Source: Ruegeria sp. Alg231-54
Lineage (GTDB): Bacteria; Pseudomonadota; Alphaproteobacteria; Rhodobacterales; Rhodobacteraceae
Length of the DNA: 64,000 bases
Assembly (NCBI RefSeq): GCF_900143525.1
Contig: NZ_FREZ01000001.1
Coordinates: 853,260-917,259, forward strand
Direction of reading: 5' to 3'
The position numbers and the translations under genes were made by a program. The notes under the pieces are model-generated. The model saw only the letters and a program-made list of their open reading frames with translations, made no database searches and was not told the DNA's origin. Positions 9,310 through 19,259 of the stretch are shown here, piece after piece. How positions within the stretch are numbered: position 1 is the stretch's first letter; the number at the start of each line of letters is the position of its first letter.

Positions 9310-12300
9310 CTACTTCGCGGCCTCTTGCTGCTGCAGTAAACGCGCCTGAACCCGGTCCGTTTCCACCTGAGCCCAGCCTTCGTTGGTTAGTTTCTGGTGC
9401 TTGCGTGCCTCGAACAATACCTGCTGGGCACACTCGGGATCACCGGCTTTCAAAATCAGCTCGGCGATTAAAGTCAAAAGGAACGGTTTGTAATTCCCCG
9501 CACCGCTGTCCCACCAGGCCTCGGCCGCCTGACGTACCGCGCTGATGTTGTTAAAGGTCGGCACATCATAAGCAGTCGCCCAACTGCGCCACAGATTGGC
9601 AGTAACAGTCATGAAGGTAAACGAGTGCCTCTCGGACACCTCTTCAAGCTGTTGAGCGGCTTTCAAAACATGATCCGGTTCACGACGCAAAGTATGCAAC
9701 ATGCAAAGATAGGTCAGCGCCTGGGCGATACTGTGGGCATGCTTTAGGTCCTTGGCGGCATCGACGGCCCTTCGCTGGATATCAACGGCTCGGTCAGGAT
9801 CGCCTTTCAACCACAGCGCCATGCTTAAAAAACACGACGTTATCGCTGCGTGGTCGGATCCGTAGACATAAGCAAGCCGTCCATGCAGATCGGGTTGATA
9901 AAGGTCCAGCGCCAACTGTAGATGTTCATGCGCCGCCTCCAGATCACCGATATGCAGCAAGACCGCCCCCATCGCGCGACGGGCAATCATAAAATGATGT
10001 GCCTCGTCAGACTGACTTGCCAGATCGAGGATTTGCCGCGCCGCGTCCTTCGCCAAATCATATTCGGCCCGCACCAAATGGAACGAATAAAGGCCATTGA
10101 GAACAGGAAACAGGTTCTCGGTCTCGTCCAAGCGATTACACAGTTTCCGAATTCGGGCATAGACAGCGCCCGTTTCGTCAGCGGCAATGCCAGCCGTCGA
10201 ACGGGTCACACCCGCGCGAAGCACTTGTATCTCGACCTCTTTGCGGTCGCGTTCAACGGTGCTTTCCAATTCGTGCAACTGCTGTATCGCATGTCCCAGC
10301 TGGGTCACCGCTTCAACATTCGCAGAGCGCTCGGCTGCGCGTTGGCCTGCAAGGTGCCACTGTCCGATGGCCTCGCGGGGCATTTTAGCCATGGTGTAGT
10401 GGTGCGCCAGAACTTCGGGGGCCGCATCTGCGTGACTATGCGTTCCGTGATGCAAGGCCCCTGCTACGCGCGCATGCAACCCGCGGCGTTCGCTTTTCAG
10501 GAGGCTGTTATAGGCCGTGTCACGAATAAGAGCGTGACGGTAGGCAAATGTCTCTTCTGCCTTTTTCTGCGTCACGGTGACAATGCCCGCGTCGACCAGC
10601 AGATCCAGACCCGCGCGCAACGCCTTATCCCCAAACCCGGACACGCCGGAGATCAATTGATAGGTGAAATGCGGACCGATAACGGAACCGATTTGTGCGA
10701 CTTCCTTCGCCGAACTCAAACGGTCCAATCGCGCCATCAACGCATCCTGTAACGTAGTGGGGACTAAAGGCGCGGGACCGGGCGCGCCATCCAACCCAAG
10801 TGCATCTGCCCCATCGGTCAATTGACCGGATTCCAGCAAATCCTTTGTCACCTCTTCAACATAGAGGGGATTACCGTTCGTCCGCCCCGCGATCACGCCG
10901 AACATTTCGGGCGAGATCGGCTTACCCCCAGCCACCTGAAGAACAATCTCGCGGACCTGCGCGAAATCCAACTGCCGGAGAGGGACATGAGTGACGTTGG
11001 GCTTGGCGGTCCAATTAGGATCAAAAGCCGTCCGGTACGTCATGACGATCAGAACCGGTACTTCCTGAATTCTGTCCACGATCCGGTCAAGCAAGGTTTT
11101 CGTCGTCGGATCAATCCAATGCGCATCTTCGATGAGGCATAGGATGGGCTTTCGCGCGGCCCGTGCAATAAGCTGACCGGCTAACATGTCCAAGGTCTGA
11201 TCCATGACTTGCTGTGGCGTCAGATCAAGCGAACCAAGCTGGTCTTCGAATGGAACAGACAAAAGCGCCGCTGCCAGCTTCACACTGTGGTCAGGCGGAT
11301 CTTCCAGATGTTTGGCAATTTTCCTGAGTCGGACACTTCCTGTATCATCAGCACGCAGGTCCGCAGCGTTTTCAATCTGACGGATTACAGGGTAGAGCGC
11401 ACTTGTCTCATGATACGGTGAACACTGAAACCGCACTTGCAACGCTTCTGCCTTGGCAACACCCAACCGCAGCTCTTCGATCAAGCGGGATTTACCGATA
11501 CCTGCTTCGCCGGACACCAATGCGACCTGCCCCTGGCCTGCCCGGGCCAGCGCCAATTTGCTGCGCAGAATGTCAAACTCCGGGTCGCGACCAATCAACG
11601 GGCTCAACGCGGTACTGTCAGTCGTCATGAACCGGCTGATCGTCTCTCGTGTTCCGGTGACCTGCCAGGCCTCAACCTCTTTCGCGAAGCCTTTGAGCTT
11701 GAACGCTCCACGCAAAACATACTCGAACGCGTCGCCTGCCAGTTGGTGCGTGGTCGGAGCGACAATCAGGGTGCCGGGATCGGCCATAGCCTGAAGGCGC
11801 GCTGCCAGGTTTGGCGTTTCGCCCATGGCGGTCCCGTCCTCAAACATGTTTTCACCGCGCAGGTCACCGACAACGACCAAACCCGTCGCGATCCCTGTCC
11901 GCACTTCGAGCTTTGCGTGGGTCCGAACTTCCGGCATTTCCTGAATGATCCTCAGCCCCGCACGTATCGCGCGTTCGGGGTCATCCTCATGCGCATGCGG
12001 AAAGCCAAAAAAGACCATAATGCCATCGCCATAATAACTTGCGATATGGCCGTCGTACGCAGCCACAGCCGCCGCGCAGGTTTCCTTGAACAGGCGCAGA
12101 ACCTCGGCCAGATCCTCAGGGTCCAAGCGCTGCGCGATCTCGGTGGATCCGACGAGGTCGATGAACATGACAGTCAATTGCCGCCGTTCGGCAACAATTG
12201 TCGGGCTGAGGGTCGAATGTAGTGATGGAACGCCAGCCCCGGATTGTTCGCGCAAGGCTTTTGCAAACCGTCGCCGTGGCCCAAGCGGCAGTCCAATTGC

Positions 12301-12417
12301 GACAAGATCGTCTTCTGTCAGCTCAGGCAGATCACCCACCACTATTTCATGACGGGCGAAGGCCTCAGCGTATTTTGACAGGCCGTTTTTATCCAGCCAG
12401 ATCTCGATTTCAGACAT
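9310..12417 (-). CDS. SAM domain / class III nucleotide cyclase / AAA ATPase / TPR protein
   Basis: A 1035-residue multidomain signalling protein. Residues 1-60 form a SAM domain (EIWLDKNGLSKYAEAF). Residues 78-255 form a class III adenylate/guanylate cyclase domain, with metal-binding Asp87 in FIDLVGS and Asp131 in YYGDGIMVFFG. A MalT/STAND-like ATPase follows with a P-loop GEAGIGKS at 303-310. The last 400 residues are helical repeats of TPR type. The family couples ligand or protein sensing to cyclic nucleotide synthesis, and the true output is rarely known. No membrane helix is seen. The gene stands alone on the minus strand, with a 292-base upstream gap before the divergent hydrolase gene. 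Confidence 0.9.
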   Translation of the reverse strand: MSEIEIWLDKNGLSKYAEAFARHEIVVGDLPELTEDDLVAIGLPLGPRRRFAKALREQSGAGVPSLHSTLSPTIVAERRQLTVMFIDLVGSTEIAQRLDPEDLAEVLRLFKETCAAAVAAYDGHIASYYGDGIMVFFGFPHAHEDDPERAIRAGLRIIQEMPEVRTHAKLEVRTGIATGLVVVGDLRGENMFEDGTAMGETPNLAARLQAMADPGTLIVAPTTHQLAGDAFEYVLRGAFKLKGFAKEVEAWQVTGTRETISRFMTTDSTALSPLIGRDPEFDILRSKLALARAGQGQVALVSGEAGIGKSRLIEELRLGVAKAEALQVRFQCSPYHETSALYPVIRQIENAADLRADDTGSVRLRKIAKHLEDPPDHSVKLAAALLSVPFEDQLGSLDLTPQQVMDQTLDMLAGQLIARAARKPILCLIEDAHWIDPTTKTLLDRIVDRIQEVPVLIVMTYRTAFDPNWTAKPNVTHVPLRQLDFAQVREIVLQVAGGKPISPEMFGVIAGRTNGNPLYVEEVTKDLLESGQLTDGADALGLDGAPGPAPLVPTTLQDALMARLDRLSSAKEVAQIGSVIGPHFTYQLISGVSGFGDKALRAGLDLLVDAGIVTVTQKKAEETFAYRHALIRDTAYNSLLKSERRGLHARVAGALHHGTHSHADAAPEVLAHHYTMAKMPREAIGQWHLAGQRAAERSANVEAVTQLGHAIQQLHELESTVERDRKEVEIQVLRAGVTRSTAGIAADETGAVYARIRKLCNRLDETENLFPVLNGLYSFHLVRAEYDLAKDAARQILDLASQSDEAHHFMIARRAMGAVLLHIGDLEAAHEHLQLALDLYQPDLHGRLAYVYGSDHAAITSCFLSMALWLKGDPDRAVDIQRRAVDAAKDLKHAHSIAQALTYLCMLHTLRREPDHVLKAAQQLEEVSERHSFTFMTVTANLWRSWATAYDVPTFNNISAVRQAAEAWWDSGAGNYKPFLLTLIAELILKAGDPECAQQVLFEARKHQKLTNEGWAQVETDRVQARLLQQQEAAK

Positions 12418-12709
12418 GCAATCGTTTCATTTGCGTCAATCCAAACAGGGCTCATTCAAGCGAACCTTCCCTGATCGCGCCCAGAAAATCGGAATTGCCA
12501 GTTCAGTTATCGGCGTGACCGACAAGGCTTGTCACCATCAAGGACGACCCCAAGGGTTTGGTCAAGTGAAACGAAAAAGGCGGGTCCACAGTTGAAATTG
12601 GGCAGAACGAACGCGACGGAATGGTGGCAACCAAAGACGATACGCTCTTAACTCGGACGAAATCCGGAGACAAACGGGAGGGGGCCGGTACGACCGGTTC
12701 GAAAATCGA

Positions 12710-14047
12710 TTGATCATCAAAGCGCTGAAAGTCGTCACAGGCATGCTTATTCTGGGTGTCGTCGCAATTGTGGGCTATCTGCTGATCGCCCCGCCTGACC
12801 TCTTGAAGGTTGGGACGAACTATTCAGCAAAGATCGTCTGTTCCAATGTCTTCATTGCCGGGCGCGACCCGGAAGAGGTTCTGACCGTCGATGTGCAGGC
12901 TCCCGGGCATCCGTTGCTCAAGCAGATCTCGATCGACGTGGACGCTGAAGCCCAAACCGTCACGGCACGGATTTTCCGGTTCTTTGCCCCCGCGACCTCG
13001 CAATATCGCGAGGGGCTTGGCTGCACCAATGTCCATGACGCGACGCTCAGCGACGCGACCCTGACCGCGATTGAACCCTTGCCCACTGGAATCTGGCCCG
13101 TCGGTAACGAAGTTCAACTGTCACAAGATCCTGAAGTTGCGCGTGTCCTGGCGGATAGCACCCTTCTGGGCGAAGGATACCGCGCCGTGGTTGTCGTGCG
13201 GGGTGGGCGTATCGTTGGCGAAACCTATGCGGAGGGGTTTGACGAAAACACGCCTTTGCTTGGGTGGTCGATGACCAAGACAGTTACTGCGGGCTTGATC
13301 GGTACCCTGATCAAATCCGGCCAGATGTCGCTGGAGGATACGCTGACCGACAGCTATCCGGACTGGGCACAGGACGGACGCAAAAACATCACCCTAAAGG
13401 ACATGCTGGCCATGTCCAGTGGCCTGCAATGGAATGAGGAATATGGGGACGTCTCGGACGTGACCAAGATGCTGTATCTTAATGATGACATGGCAGGTTT
13501 TGTCTCGGGCCGTCCGGCGGAAAGTGAGATTGGGGCGGATTTCAACTACTCTTCGGGGACAACCACAGCCCTGTCGCGCGTCTGGCAGGACAAGCTGCCG
13601 GATGGCAGTCTGACCTATCCACAAGAGGCGCTGTTCGAACCATTGGGCATGGCATCCGTCGTGCTCGAGACCGATGCGGCGGACACATTTGTCGGGTCCA
13701 GCTATATGTATGCCACTGCGCGCGACTGGGCGCGTTTTGGGCAACTGCTATTGCAGAAAGGCGAATGGAACGACCAACAAATCCTGCCCGAGGGTTTTAC
13801 GGACTGGATGTTTGAGCCGGTTGCCGCATCTGACGGAATGTACGCCAAAGGTCATCTGTGGCTGGATTCTCCGGGTGGGTTACCACCCTATGCAGATGCC
13901 GTCTGGCTTCAGGGGCATGACGGGCAGTTTATCGGTGTATTCCCATCGCAGGACATGGTCGTTGTGCGGCTGGGTCTGACACCCTCCCGGCACGGATATT
14001 CCTCGTTGCCGCTGGCCGAGGCGCTCATCTCTGCCTTGCAGGATTGA
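12710..14047 (+). CDS. Beta-lactamase family serine hydrolase
   Basis: A 445-residue class C beta-lactamase-fold hydrolase with an N-terminal membrane anchor (GMLILGVVAIVGYLLIA), so the catalytic part lies in the periplasm. The nucleophile motif SxxK is Ser187-Met-Thr-Lys190, the second element is Tyr280-Ser-Ser, and the third-motif region is QGHDGQFIG near the C-terminus. The TTG start at 12710 is chosen because it keeps a basic residue before the anchor, although the first 12 residues are not certain and a later ATG exists at 12740. Members include esterases, D-aminopeptidases and peptidoglycan-acting enzymes, so no substrate can be assigned. Confidence 0.85.
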   Translation: MIIKALKVVTGMLILGVVAIVGYLLIAPPDLLKVGTNYSAKIVCSNVFIAGRDPEEVLTVDVQAPGHPLLKQISIDVDAEAQTVTARIFRFFAPATSQYREGLGCTNVHDATLSDATLTAIEPLPTGIWPVGNEVQLSQDPEVARVLADSTLLGEGYRAVVVVRGGRIVGETYAEGFDENTPLLGWSMTKTVTAGLIGTLIKSGQMSLEDTLTDSYPDWAQDGRKNITLKDMLAMSSGLQWNEEYGDVSDVTKMLYLNDDMAGFVSGRPAESEIGADFNYSSGTTTALSRVWQDKLPDGSLTYPQEALFEPLGMASVVLETDAADTFVGSSYMYATARDWARFGQLLLQKGEWNDQQILPEGFTDWMFEPVAASDGMYAKGHLWLDSPGGLPPYADAVWLQGHDGQFIGVFPSQDMVVVRLGLTPSRHGYSSLPLAEALISALQD

Positions 14048-14078
14048 TAAGAACGGCCCGCTGGTCGAGTCCTTTTCG

Positions 14079-14861
14079 CTATTCCAGAATTTGCGTTGCA
14101 ATACCGGTGTTTGTCAGCTCATCCTCTACCAAGGCATAGATCTGATCCGGCGGCGTGTTCAGAGAATACAACATCAATGCAGGATCGACACCCATGTCGA
14201 TCAGATGCTGCATCGTCTCGCCCTGCCCCTTTTGGATGCTTTCAACGGCAAAGACCACGGGGATCAGGCGCGGTTGGTCATAGTAATGCTGATGAAGTCC
14301 GACAATGCCTTGCAGTGACACGATACGCGCGACCCCACCGGCCAGTATATACGGACAGGCGGACATGCAGACCGCGCCGGGCAGTACAGCCGATGACAAC
14401 CCGGCCTCGCGTATCTGCGCGCCGATCAACAAAGCTTCGGACACTTGGCCGCCCGGGCTGTGCAGCGCGATCAGGTCGAGTTGTTCTTGCATCTCGGACA
14501 AATAGGTATCGAACCGATCAGCATCACCTGTTTCGATCTGACCGCTCACCAGAAGGATCCGCCCCAGATCACCGGCTTGTTTTTCAGTAAATTCCAACCG
14601 CGTGGGAAAGCTCTGAGGTACCAGCACATCCAGCGGTTGGTCCTGCGGCAACAGCGACGGATCGGTGCGGTCGGTGCGGTACTCGCGCCGCTGATCCCCA
14701 GGTGAGATGGGGCCGGTCGGCAGTTCAACCCTTGGCGTGAACGGGTTGGAGACAACGTCGGCCACATCCGACAGGATCAGAATACCTGCGATCACCAGCT
14801 GGAACACCAGCACGTATCGCAGCCCCCTGCGCACATCAATTCGGGACAGGAAGCCCATCAT
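14079..14861 (-). CDS. Membrane-anchored ClpP-like protein (COG3904 type)
   Basis: A 260-residue protein with one N-terminal membrane helix (VLVFQLVIAGILILSDVA) and a C-terminal ClpP/crotonase-like domain. IALHSPGGQVSEALLIG (residues 131-147) is the ClpP oxyanion-loop motif, and GAVCMSACPYILAGG contains the likely nucleophile Ser167, followed by a possible His at 190. This matches the COG3904 group of predicted periplasmic proteins. Activity has not been shown for most members. The start overlaps the TGA that ends the frame of the upstream coiled-coil protein (ATGATG), so the two are coupled and probably work together at the membrane. Confidence 0.75.
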   Translation of the reverse strand: MMGFLSRIDVRRGLRYVLVFQLVIAGILILSDVADVVSNPFTPRVELPTGPISPGDQRREYRTDRTDPSLLPQDQPLDVLVPQSFPTRLEFTEKQAGDLGRILLVSGQIETGDADRFDTYLSEMQEQLDLIALHSPGGQVSEALLIGAQIREAGLSSAVLPGAVCMSACPYILAGGVARIVSLQGIVGLHQHYYDQPRLIPVVFAVESIQKGQGETMQHLIDMGVDPALMLYSLNTPPDQIYALVEDELTNTGIATQILE

Positions 14862-16126
14862 GTTTCGTCTTTTTTCGGTGTGGCGCGATCAAGAATTGCG
14901 GCATCTGCGACGCCCATCGTCGCCTTGACGTCTTTCATCGCATTCATGGCCGCGCGCAGGTCAGACAGCGTTAGCGTATCCTCAAATGCTCATACCGTCC
15001 TTCCCGCTTCGGATGGCGGCTTGGGTGATCGCCAGCACGAACACAAGAACGGCGGGCAGCAGGTCGATTGCGATGGCTCCGGCCCAGGACGGCACAAAGT
15101 TGTGCGCATACTTGATCTGGAAATGGGATTATAGGCCGTCTCAATTGGCGGCTCGATCTCCAGAACCTCTTCAGCCGCAGTCCGAAGGGTCTTGCCGCGC
15201 TGATCCAGCGCGTTCAGGACCGAGTTGATGGTCGATGATTGGGCGTCGCGCACCTCGGAACTGCGCCCATCAAGTTCGGGCAGCACGACCGACGACGGCA
15301 AATCCCCGGCAGCGCGCGCAACAAGCGGCGCCACGTTGTATTGGTTCAGACGCGAAATCACCCCAGCCAGCTTGACGCTTTCTTCGGAAAACTGCACCGA
15401 CCGGCGATCAACCGGCCCCGGGGCAACGGTGAGCTCTCGCATTCGAGCAAGGATTTCGTTGCCCTGCTGGAACGCATTTTCGATCAGCGGCTGCTGGTTT
15501 GCGATCTGTTCTTCCAGATTGCGCAGCTCTTCGACCTTTTGGGTCAGCACGCGAAACACTGCCCCACGGCCCGCCGTGCCCGAAAGATCACCGGATTGCT
15601 CCAGCTCGGCCAGTTCTTCGAAGCTTTGGCGCGCGCGTTCGACCTCGCGCCCCAGTGCCTGACCGCTGAGTGCAATATCATGCGCCTGTTCAAGCGCAGC
15701 CTGGTAGTCACGCACCGTGTTTTCCAAATGCTGTTCGACCGCAGCCGCGCCGGCCAGGGCAGCAGCGTTAAGCCAGCTGGACATGGCGATGATTGCAACC
15801 GATCCAACGATCGTCGAGATCGTCAGGCCTATGAAACCGCTGGCCGTGCGCATCGACGGCAGTAAGCGCAGCATACAGCTCCAGAACACAAAGATGCCGA
15901 CGGACACTGCGATCGAATAGGCGACCGCTGCGAAGAAGGTCACCGCGCCATTGTCTTCCAGCAATGATGAAACGCCAAGGTAAGTGTAAATACCTGAGGC
16001 TATGGCCAAAACACCCAAAGCGGCGGGCGTGAACGTGTCCAACCACGCTAGATGCGCCTCAAGCTCTTTGGCCGTCCGCAGACCCCTCGCCTCCTCTGCG
16101 GTCAGGCGGTCCCTTTTCTCTGTCAT
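14858..16126 (-). pseudogene. Coiled-coil membrane protein gene with two compensating frameshifts
   Basis: The uninterrupted frame (16126 to 14990) encodes three N-terminal membrane helices, a long coiled coil (about residues 130-320) and then, after IETAYNP, a meaningless Ser/Pro/Cys-rich tail. The neighbouring frame from about 15127 gives FQIKYAHNFVPSWAG and a clear membrane helix ending SGKDGMSI. After a second shift near 14984-14986 the first frame resumes with EDTLTLSDLRAAMNAMKDVK and stops at 14858-14860, overlapping the next start. So one base seems missing in the GGG run at 15125-15127 and one extra in the AAA run at 14984-14986. This is either a recently damaged gene or a pair of sequence errors. 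Function unknown. Confidence 0.7.
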
Positions 16127-16255
16127 GTCACCCCACGCTCCAAATCGTTAATCTTTTTTAATCACTAGATAATAACGCACGGGACCATTTGATATGGTCC
16201 TATGCGTAACTTCAAGTTGAGCGGGTTGGGGCGAAGTTGTTTGATCGCTCCAGGA

Positions 16256-16924
16256 TTACACGGACGGGTTCAAAACACCGGCGAGTCCAGCATGACAGAA
16301 CTGCAACAGGTTCCGGATTGCACCCTCGGCGTCGCGTTTTTGGTCAGGGCCGGAAAGTGCCCTGATCCGCCATTCCGACGTGCACAACGCCAGCATGGAC
16401 GACACCGAAAAAACCAGCGCCCCGGCAACGTTCGCCGGGTCGGCCTCGGGGTATTTTGTGCACAGCTTTTGAACGACCAGCGAGGCGACGGGATCAAAAT
16501 GGGTTTTCGCCAGCGTATGCCAACGCGCATCAGCGGAAACTATCGCCACAATGCGCGCATAGGCCAGCCATTGGGGATCATTACTGAATGCGCGGGTCAG
16601 CAACGGCCTCATGAAGGCTGACATCAGGTCCGCGGCGTCCCAATCGCCGCACTCCTCCAATCGGCTGATGGTTTCACGGCGCTCTTGCGATAGTTCACTG
16701 GCGCGACGCGCAACGATGCGTTCAAAAAGCTCATCCTTTGGACCGCCGTGAAAGTTCACGTTGGCCTTCTGAACCTGCGCCCGCTCGGCGATGTCGCGAA
16801 TCGAGGCACCGTCGAATCCCTGCTCGGCAAAGACCAGTTCCGCAGCGTCAAGAATACGCTCCCGTGCCGCAATGGATCGCTGCGAAGGCGCTCTTTTTCT
16901 TTCTTTTACAGCGTGTTGTGCCAT
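16256..16924 (-). CDS. TetR/AcrR family transcriptional regulator
   Basis: About 222 residues. The N-terminal helix-turn-helix of TetR type is clear: RERILDAAELVFAEQGFDGASIRDIAERAQVQKANVNFHGG, read in parts. The C-terminal ligand-binding domain is helical and not diagnostic. The ATG at 16924 is preferred over an in-frame TTG at 16936. The gene is divergent from the flavin monooxygenase operon, and a strong palindrome lies between them at 16950-16961. It most likely represses itself and that operon until a substrate or intermediate binds. The ligand is unknown. Confidence 0.88.
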   Translation of the reverse strand: MAQHAVKERKRAPSQRSIAARERILDAAELVFAEQGFDGASIRDIAERAQVQKANVNFHGGPKDELFERIVARRASELSQERRETISRLEECGDWDAADLMSAFMRPLLTRAFSNDPQWLAYARIVAIVSADARWHTLAKTHFDPVASLVVQKLCTKYPEADPANVAGALVFSVSSMLALCTSEWRIRALSGPDQKRDAEGAIRNLLQFCHAGLAGVLNPSV

Positions 16925-16942
16925 TTCAAAAACCAATTTGCC

Positions 16943-16968
16943 TTATTTCGAACGATCGTTCAAGATAA
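16943..16968. promoter_or_regulatory. Palindromic operator, probably for the adjacent TetR regulator
   Basis: A perfect 12-base palindrome GAACGATCGTTC at 16950-16961 extends with two mismatched pairs to 26 bases (16943-16968). It lies between the start of the TetR gene (16924) and the start of the monooxygenase gene (16993), where a repressor could block both promoters. Length and symmetry fit TetR-family operators. Binding is inferred. Confidence 0.7.
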
Positions 16969-16992
16969 ATAGTGTCGCAGGAGGAGAAACGA

Positions 16993-18348
16993 ATGGAACA
17001 GGTGCAAGTCGGAGCGGGCCAGCCGGTCACGGTGAAGGCCCGCCCGGAAGAGTGTTTTGCTCTGATCGGAGCTGGGCCCATGGGTCTGGCAATGGCCAAG
17101 ACACTTGTCGAGCAGGGAGTGCCATTTCAGGGATATGAACTGGCTGATGATGTGGGTGGTCTGTGGAACATCGATGCCCCTCGGTCTACGATGTACGAGA
17201 CCGCCCACCTCATATCGTCAAAGAAGATGACCGAATTCACCGACTTCCCTATGCAGGAAGAAACGGCGGAGTATCCATCACATCGCGAGCTCAAGACGTA
17301 TTTCCACGACTTCGCAAACGCATTTGACCTTTACCAGCACTATCACTTTGGTGCCGAGGTCCTGAGTACCACACCGCTGGACGCAGGCGGATGGGAGGTG
17401 AAATGGCGTGACAAGGCAGGCACTGAGCACTGCCAGATCTTTGCGGGTATCCTGATCGCCAACGGCACATTGTCCGAACCCAACCTACCCAAGTTTGAGG
17501 GAGAGTTTTCAGGCGAGCTGATCCACGCTTCGGACTACCGTTATCCTACGCAATTCACAGGCAAGCGGGTTCTGGTCATCGGGGCCGGAAACTCGGGCTG
17601 CGATATCGCGGTTGACGCCATTCACCACGGGCAGTCCAGCGATATCTCGATGCGCCGGGGGTATTACTTTGTGCCTAAATACGTCTTCGGTGTTCCGGCC
17701 GACACAATGGGCGGGAAGATCAAACTGCCCATGTGGCTGAAACGTAAAGTAGACGGGGCAATTCTGAAATGGTTCGTGGGTGATCCGCAGAAGTATGGCT
17801 TTCCCAAACCGGATTATGCCCTGTACGAGTCCCATCCCGTCGTCAATTCGCTAATCCTGTTCCACGCCGGGCATGGCGATTTGAAGGTGCGCCCTGACAT
17901 TGAGCGTTTCGACGGCAAGACCGTCCATTTCCGTGATGGCACCAGTGCTGAATACGACATGGTTCTGGCCGCGACCGGATATAAACTGTACTACCCGTTC
18001 ATCGATAAGTCACACTTGAACTGGCAGGGCGACGCCCCGCACTTGTACCTGAACTGCATGCACCCGACCCGCGATGACCTGTTCGTCCTGGGTATGATCG
18101 AGGCGTCGGGCCTTGGGTGGCAAGGACGGCACGAACAGGCCGAGATGGTGGCGCGCTATATCGCGGGACTAAGATCCGGGAACTCTGCCGCAAAGGCCAT
18201 TCACGCGGCCAAATCCCAAAAGTTCGAACGTGCGACCGGCGGCATGAACTATATCGACCTGCCCCGGATGGCCTATTATGTCGACAAAGCGACCTACCGC
18301 GGTGAAGTGACCCGACAGATCGCGGCGTTGAAAGCGGCCCAGTCATGA
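16993..18348 (+). CDS. Flavin-containing monooxygenase family protein
   Basis: About 451 residues. There are two Rossmann motifs, IGAGPMGLAMA near the N-terminus for FAD and VIGAGNSGCDIA mid-protein for NADPH. The class B monooxygenase fingerprint FSGELIHASDY (FxGxxxHxxxY) lies between them, and the later ATGYKLYYPF matches the FMO ATGY motif. Such enzymes oxygenate N or S atoms or perform Baeyer-Villiger insertion next to a ketone. The start is the ATG at 16993, with an AGGAGGAGA site seven bases upstream. An upstream GTG at 16972 would lie within the regulatory region. It is the first gene of a four-gene operon with a BASS symporter and two NAD-type enzymes, which suggests oxidation of an imported carboxylate or terpenoid-like compound. 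Confidence 0.87.
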   Translation: MEQVQVGAGQPVTVKARPEECFALIGAGPMGLAMAKTLVEQGVPFQGYELADDVGGLWNIDAPRSTMYETAHLISSKKMTEFTDFPMQEETAEYPSHRELKTYFHDFANAFDLYQHYHFGAEVLSTTPLDAGGWEVKWRDKAGTEHCQIFAGILIANGTLSEPNLPKFEGEFSGELIHASDYRYPTQFTGKRVLVIGAGNSGCDIAVDAIHHGQSSDISMRRGYYFVPKYVFGVPADTMGGKIKLPMWLKRKVDGAILKWFVGDPQKYGFPKPDYALYESHPVVNSLILFHAGHGDLKVRPDIERFDGKTVHFRDGTSAEYDMVLAATGYKLYYPFIDKSHLNWQGDAPHLYLNCMHPTRDDLFVLGMIEASGLGWQGRHEQAEMVARYIAGLRSGNSAAKAIHAAKSQKFERATGGMNYIDLPRMAYYVDKATYRGEVTRQIAALKAAQS

Positions 18349-19259
18349 ACGGGATCGACGATGTCGCGCTGAACTTCGATGCAGGCAACCTAAAGCTGCT
18401 GAACGTCATCCTTGCCGTCGTGATGTTTTCAATCGCGCTGGATCTTAGGATGGATGACTTTCGCCGGATCCTGCGCGGACCGAAACCGTTGCTTGTTGGG
18501 CTGGCATCCCAGTTTTTGGTTCTACCCGCACTCACCTTTCTGATGCTGCTGGTGGTCAATCCACTACCGTCGGTCGCGATGGGGCTGATCCTTGTAGCGG
18601 CCTGCCCGGGAGGGAACATCTCGAATTTCATGACGCACCGTGCTGGCGGAAACGTGGCGCTTTCGGTGTCGATGACAGCTTTCGCAACCGTCGGCGCGAT
18701 CATCATCACGCCCGCTAATGTTGCGTTGTGGGGGAATCTTTACGCCCCAACACGAGAAATCCTGCAAAGGACAGAAATCGACCCGGTCGCAGTGGCCATT
18801 ACAGTCGGCTTCATGCTGATCCTGCCCCTTATCCTTGGCATGCTGGTCAATGCGCGTTTCACAGCCGTCGCCGATAAAATCCGCCGCCCGATGCAGTGGC
18901 TCTCGATGGCGATCTTCATCACTTTCATCCTGGTGGCGCTCGCCGCGAACTGGGGAATTTTCCAACATTTTGCGACCGCGATCATCGGAATCGTCATCCT
19001 GCATAACGCGCTGGCTTTTATGGGCGGGTATCTGACCGCGACGGCCGCCAACCTGTCGGAGCGCGACCGTAGATCTGTCACAATCGAAACGGGAATTCAA
19101 AACTCGGGCCTTGGCCTCATCCTGATATTCGCCTTTTTTGGCGGGCTTGGCGGAATGGCGGTTGCCGCGGCGCTTTGGGGCATCTGGCACGCGATCTCGG
19201 GACTGGCGTTGGCCACCTTTTTCGCAAGACGAGAGGTGCCCGAATGCGCCACATCCTGA
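18345..19259 (+). CDS. Bile acid:sodium symporter (BASS) family transporter
   Basis: A 304-residue inner-membrane protein with nine or ten helices. The family's sodium-site motifs are visible: AACPGGNISNFMTHRAGGN in the first half and ETGIQNSGLGL in the second. BASS proteins import organic anions such as bile acids, pyruvate or other carboxylates together with sodium. The start overlaps the monooxygenase stop by ATGA. The last 16 bases overlap the next gene. The substrate is probably what the neighbouring oxidising enzymes act on, but it cannot be named. Confidence 0.88.
   Translation: MNGIDDVALNFDAGNLKLLNVILAVVMFSIALDLRMDDFRRILRGPKPLLVGLASQFLVLPALTFLMLLVVNPLPSVAMGLILVAACPGGNISNFMTHRAGGNVALSVSMTAFATVGAIIITPANVALWGNLYAPTREILQRTEIDPVAVAITVGFMLILPLILGMLVNARFTAVADKIRRPMQWLSMAIFITFILVALAANWGIFQHFATAIIGIVILHNALAFMGGYLTATAANLSERDRRSVTIETGIQNSGLGLILIFAFFGGLGGMAVAAALWGIWHAISGLALATFFARREVPECATS

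Noticed and set aside
12695..12710. GGTTCGAAAATC as a tRNA T-arm
   Set aside because: No acceptor stem or anticodon arm can be built around it.
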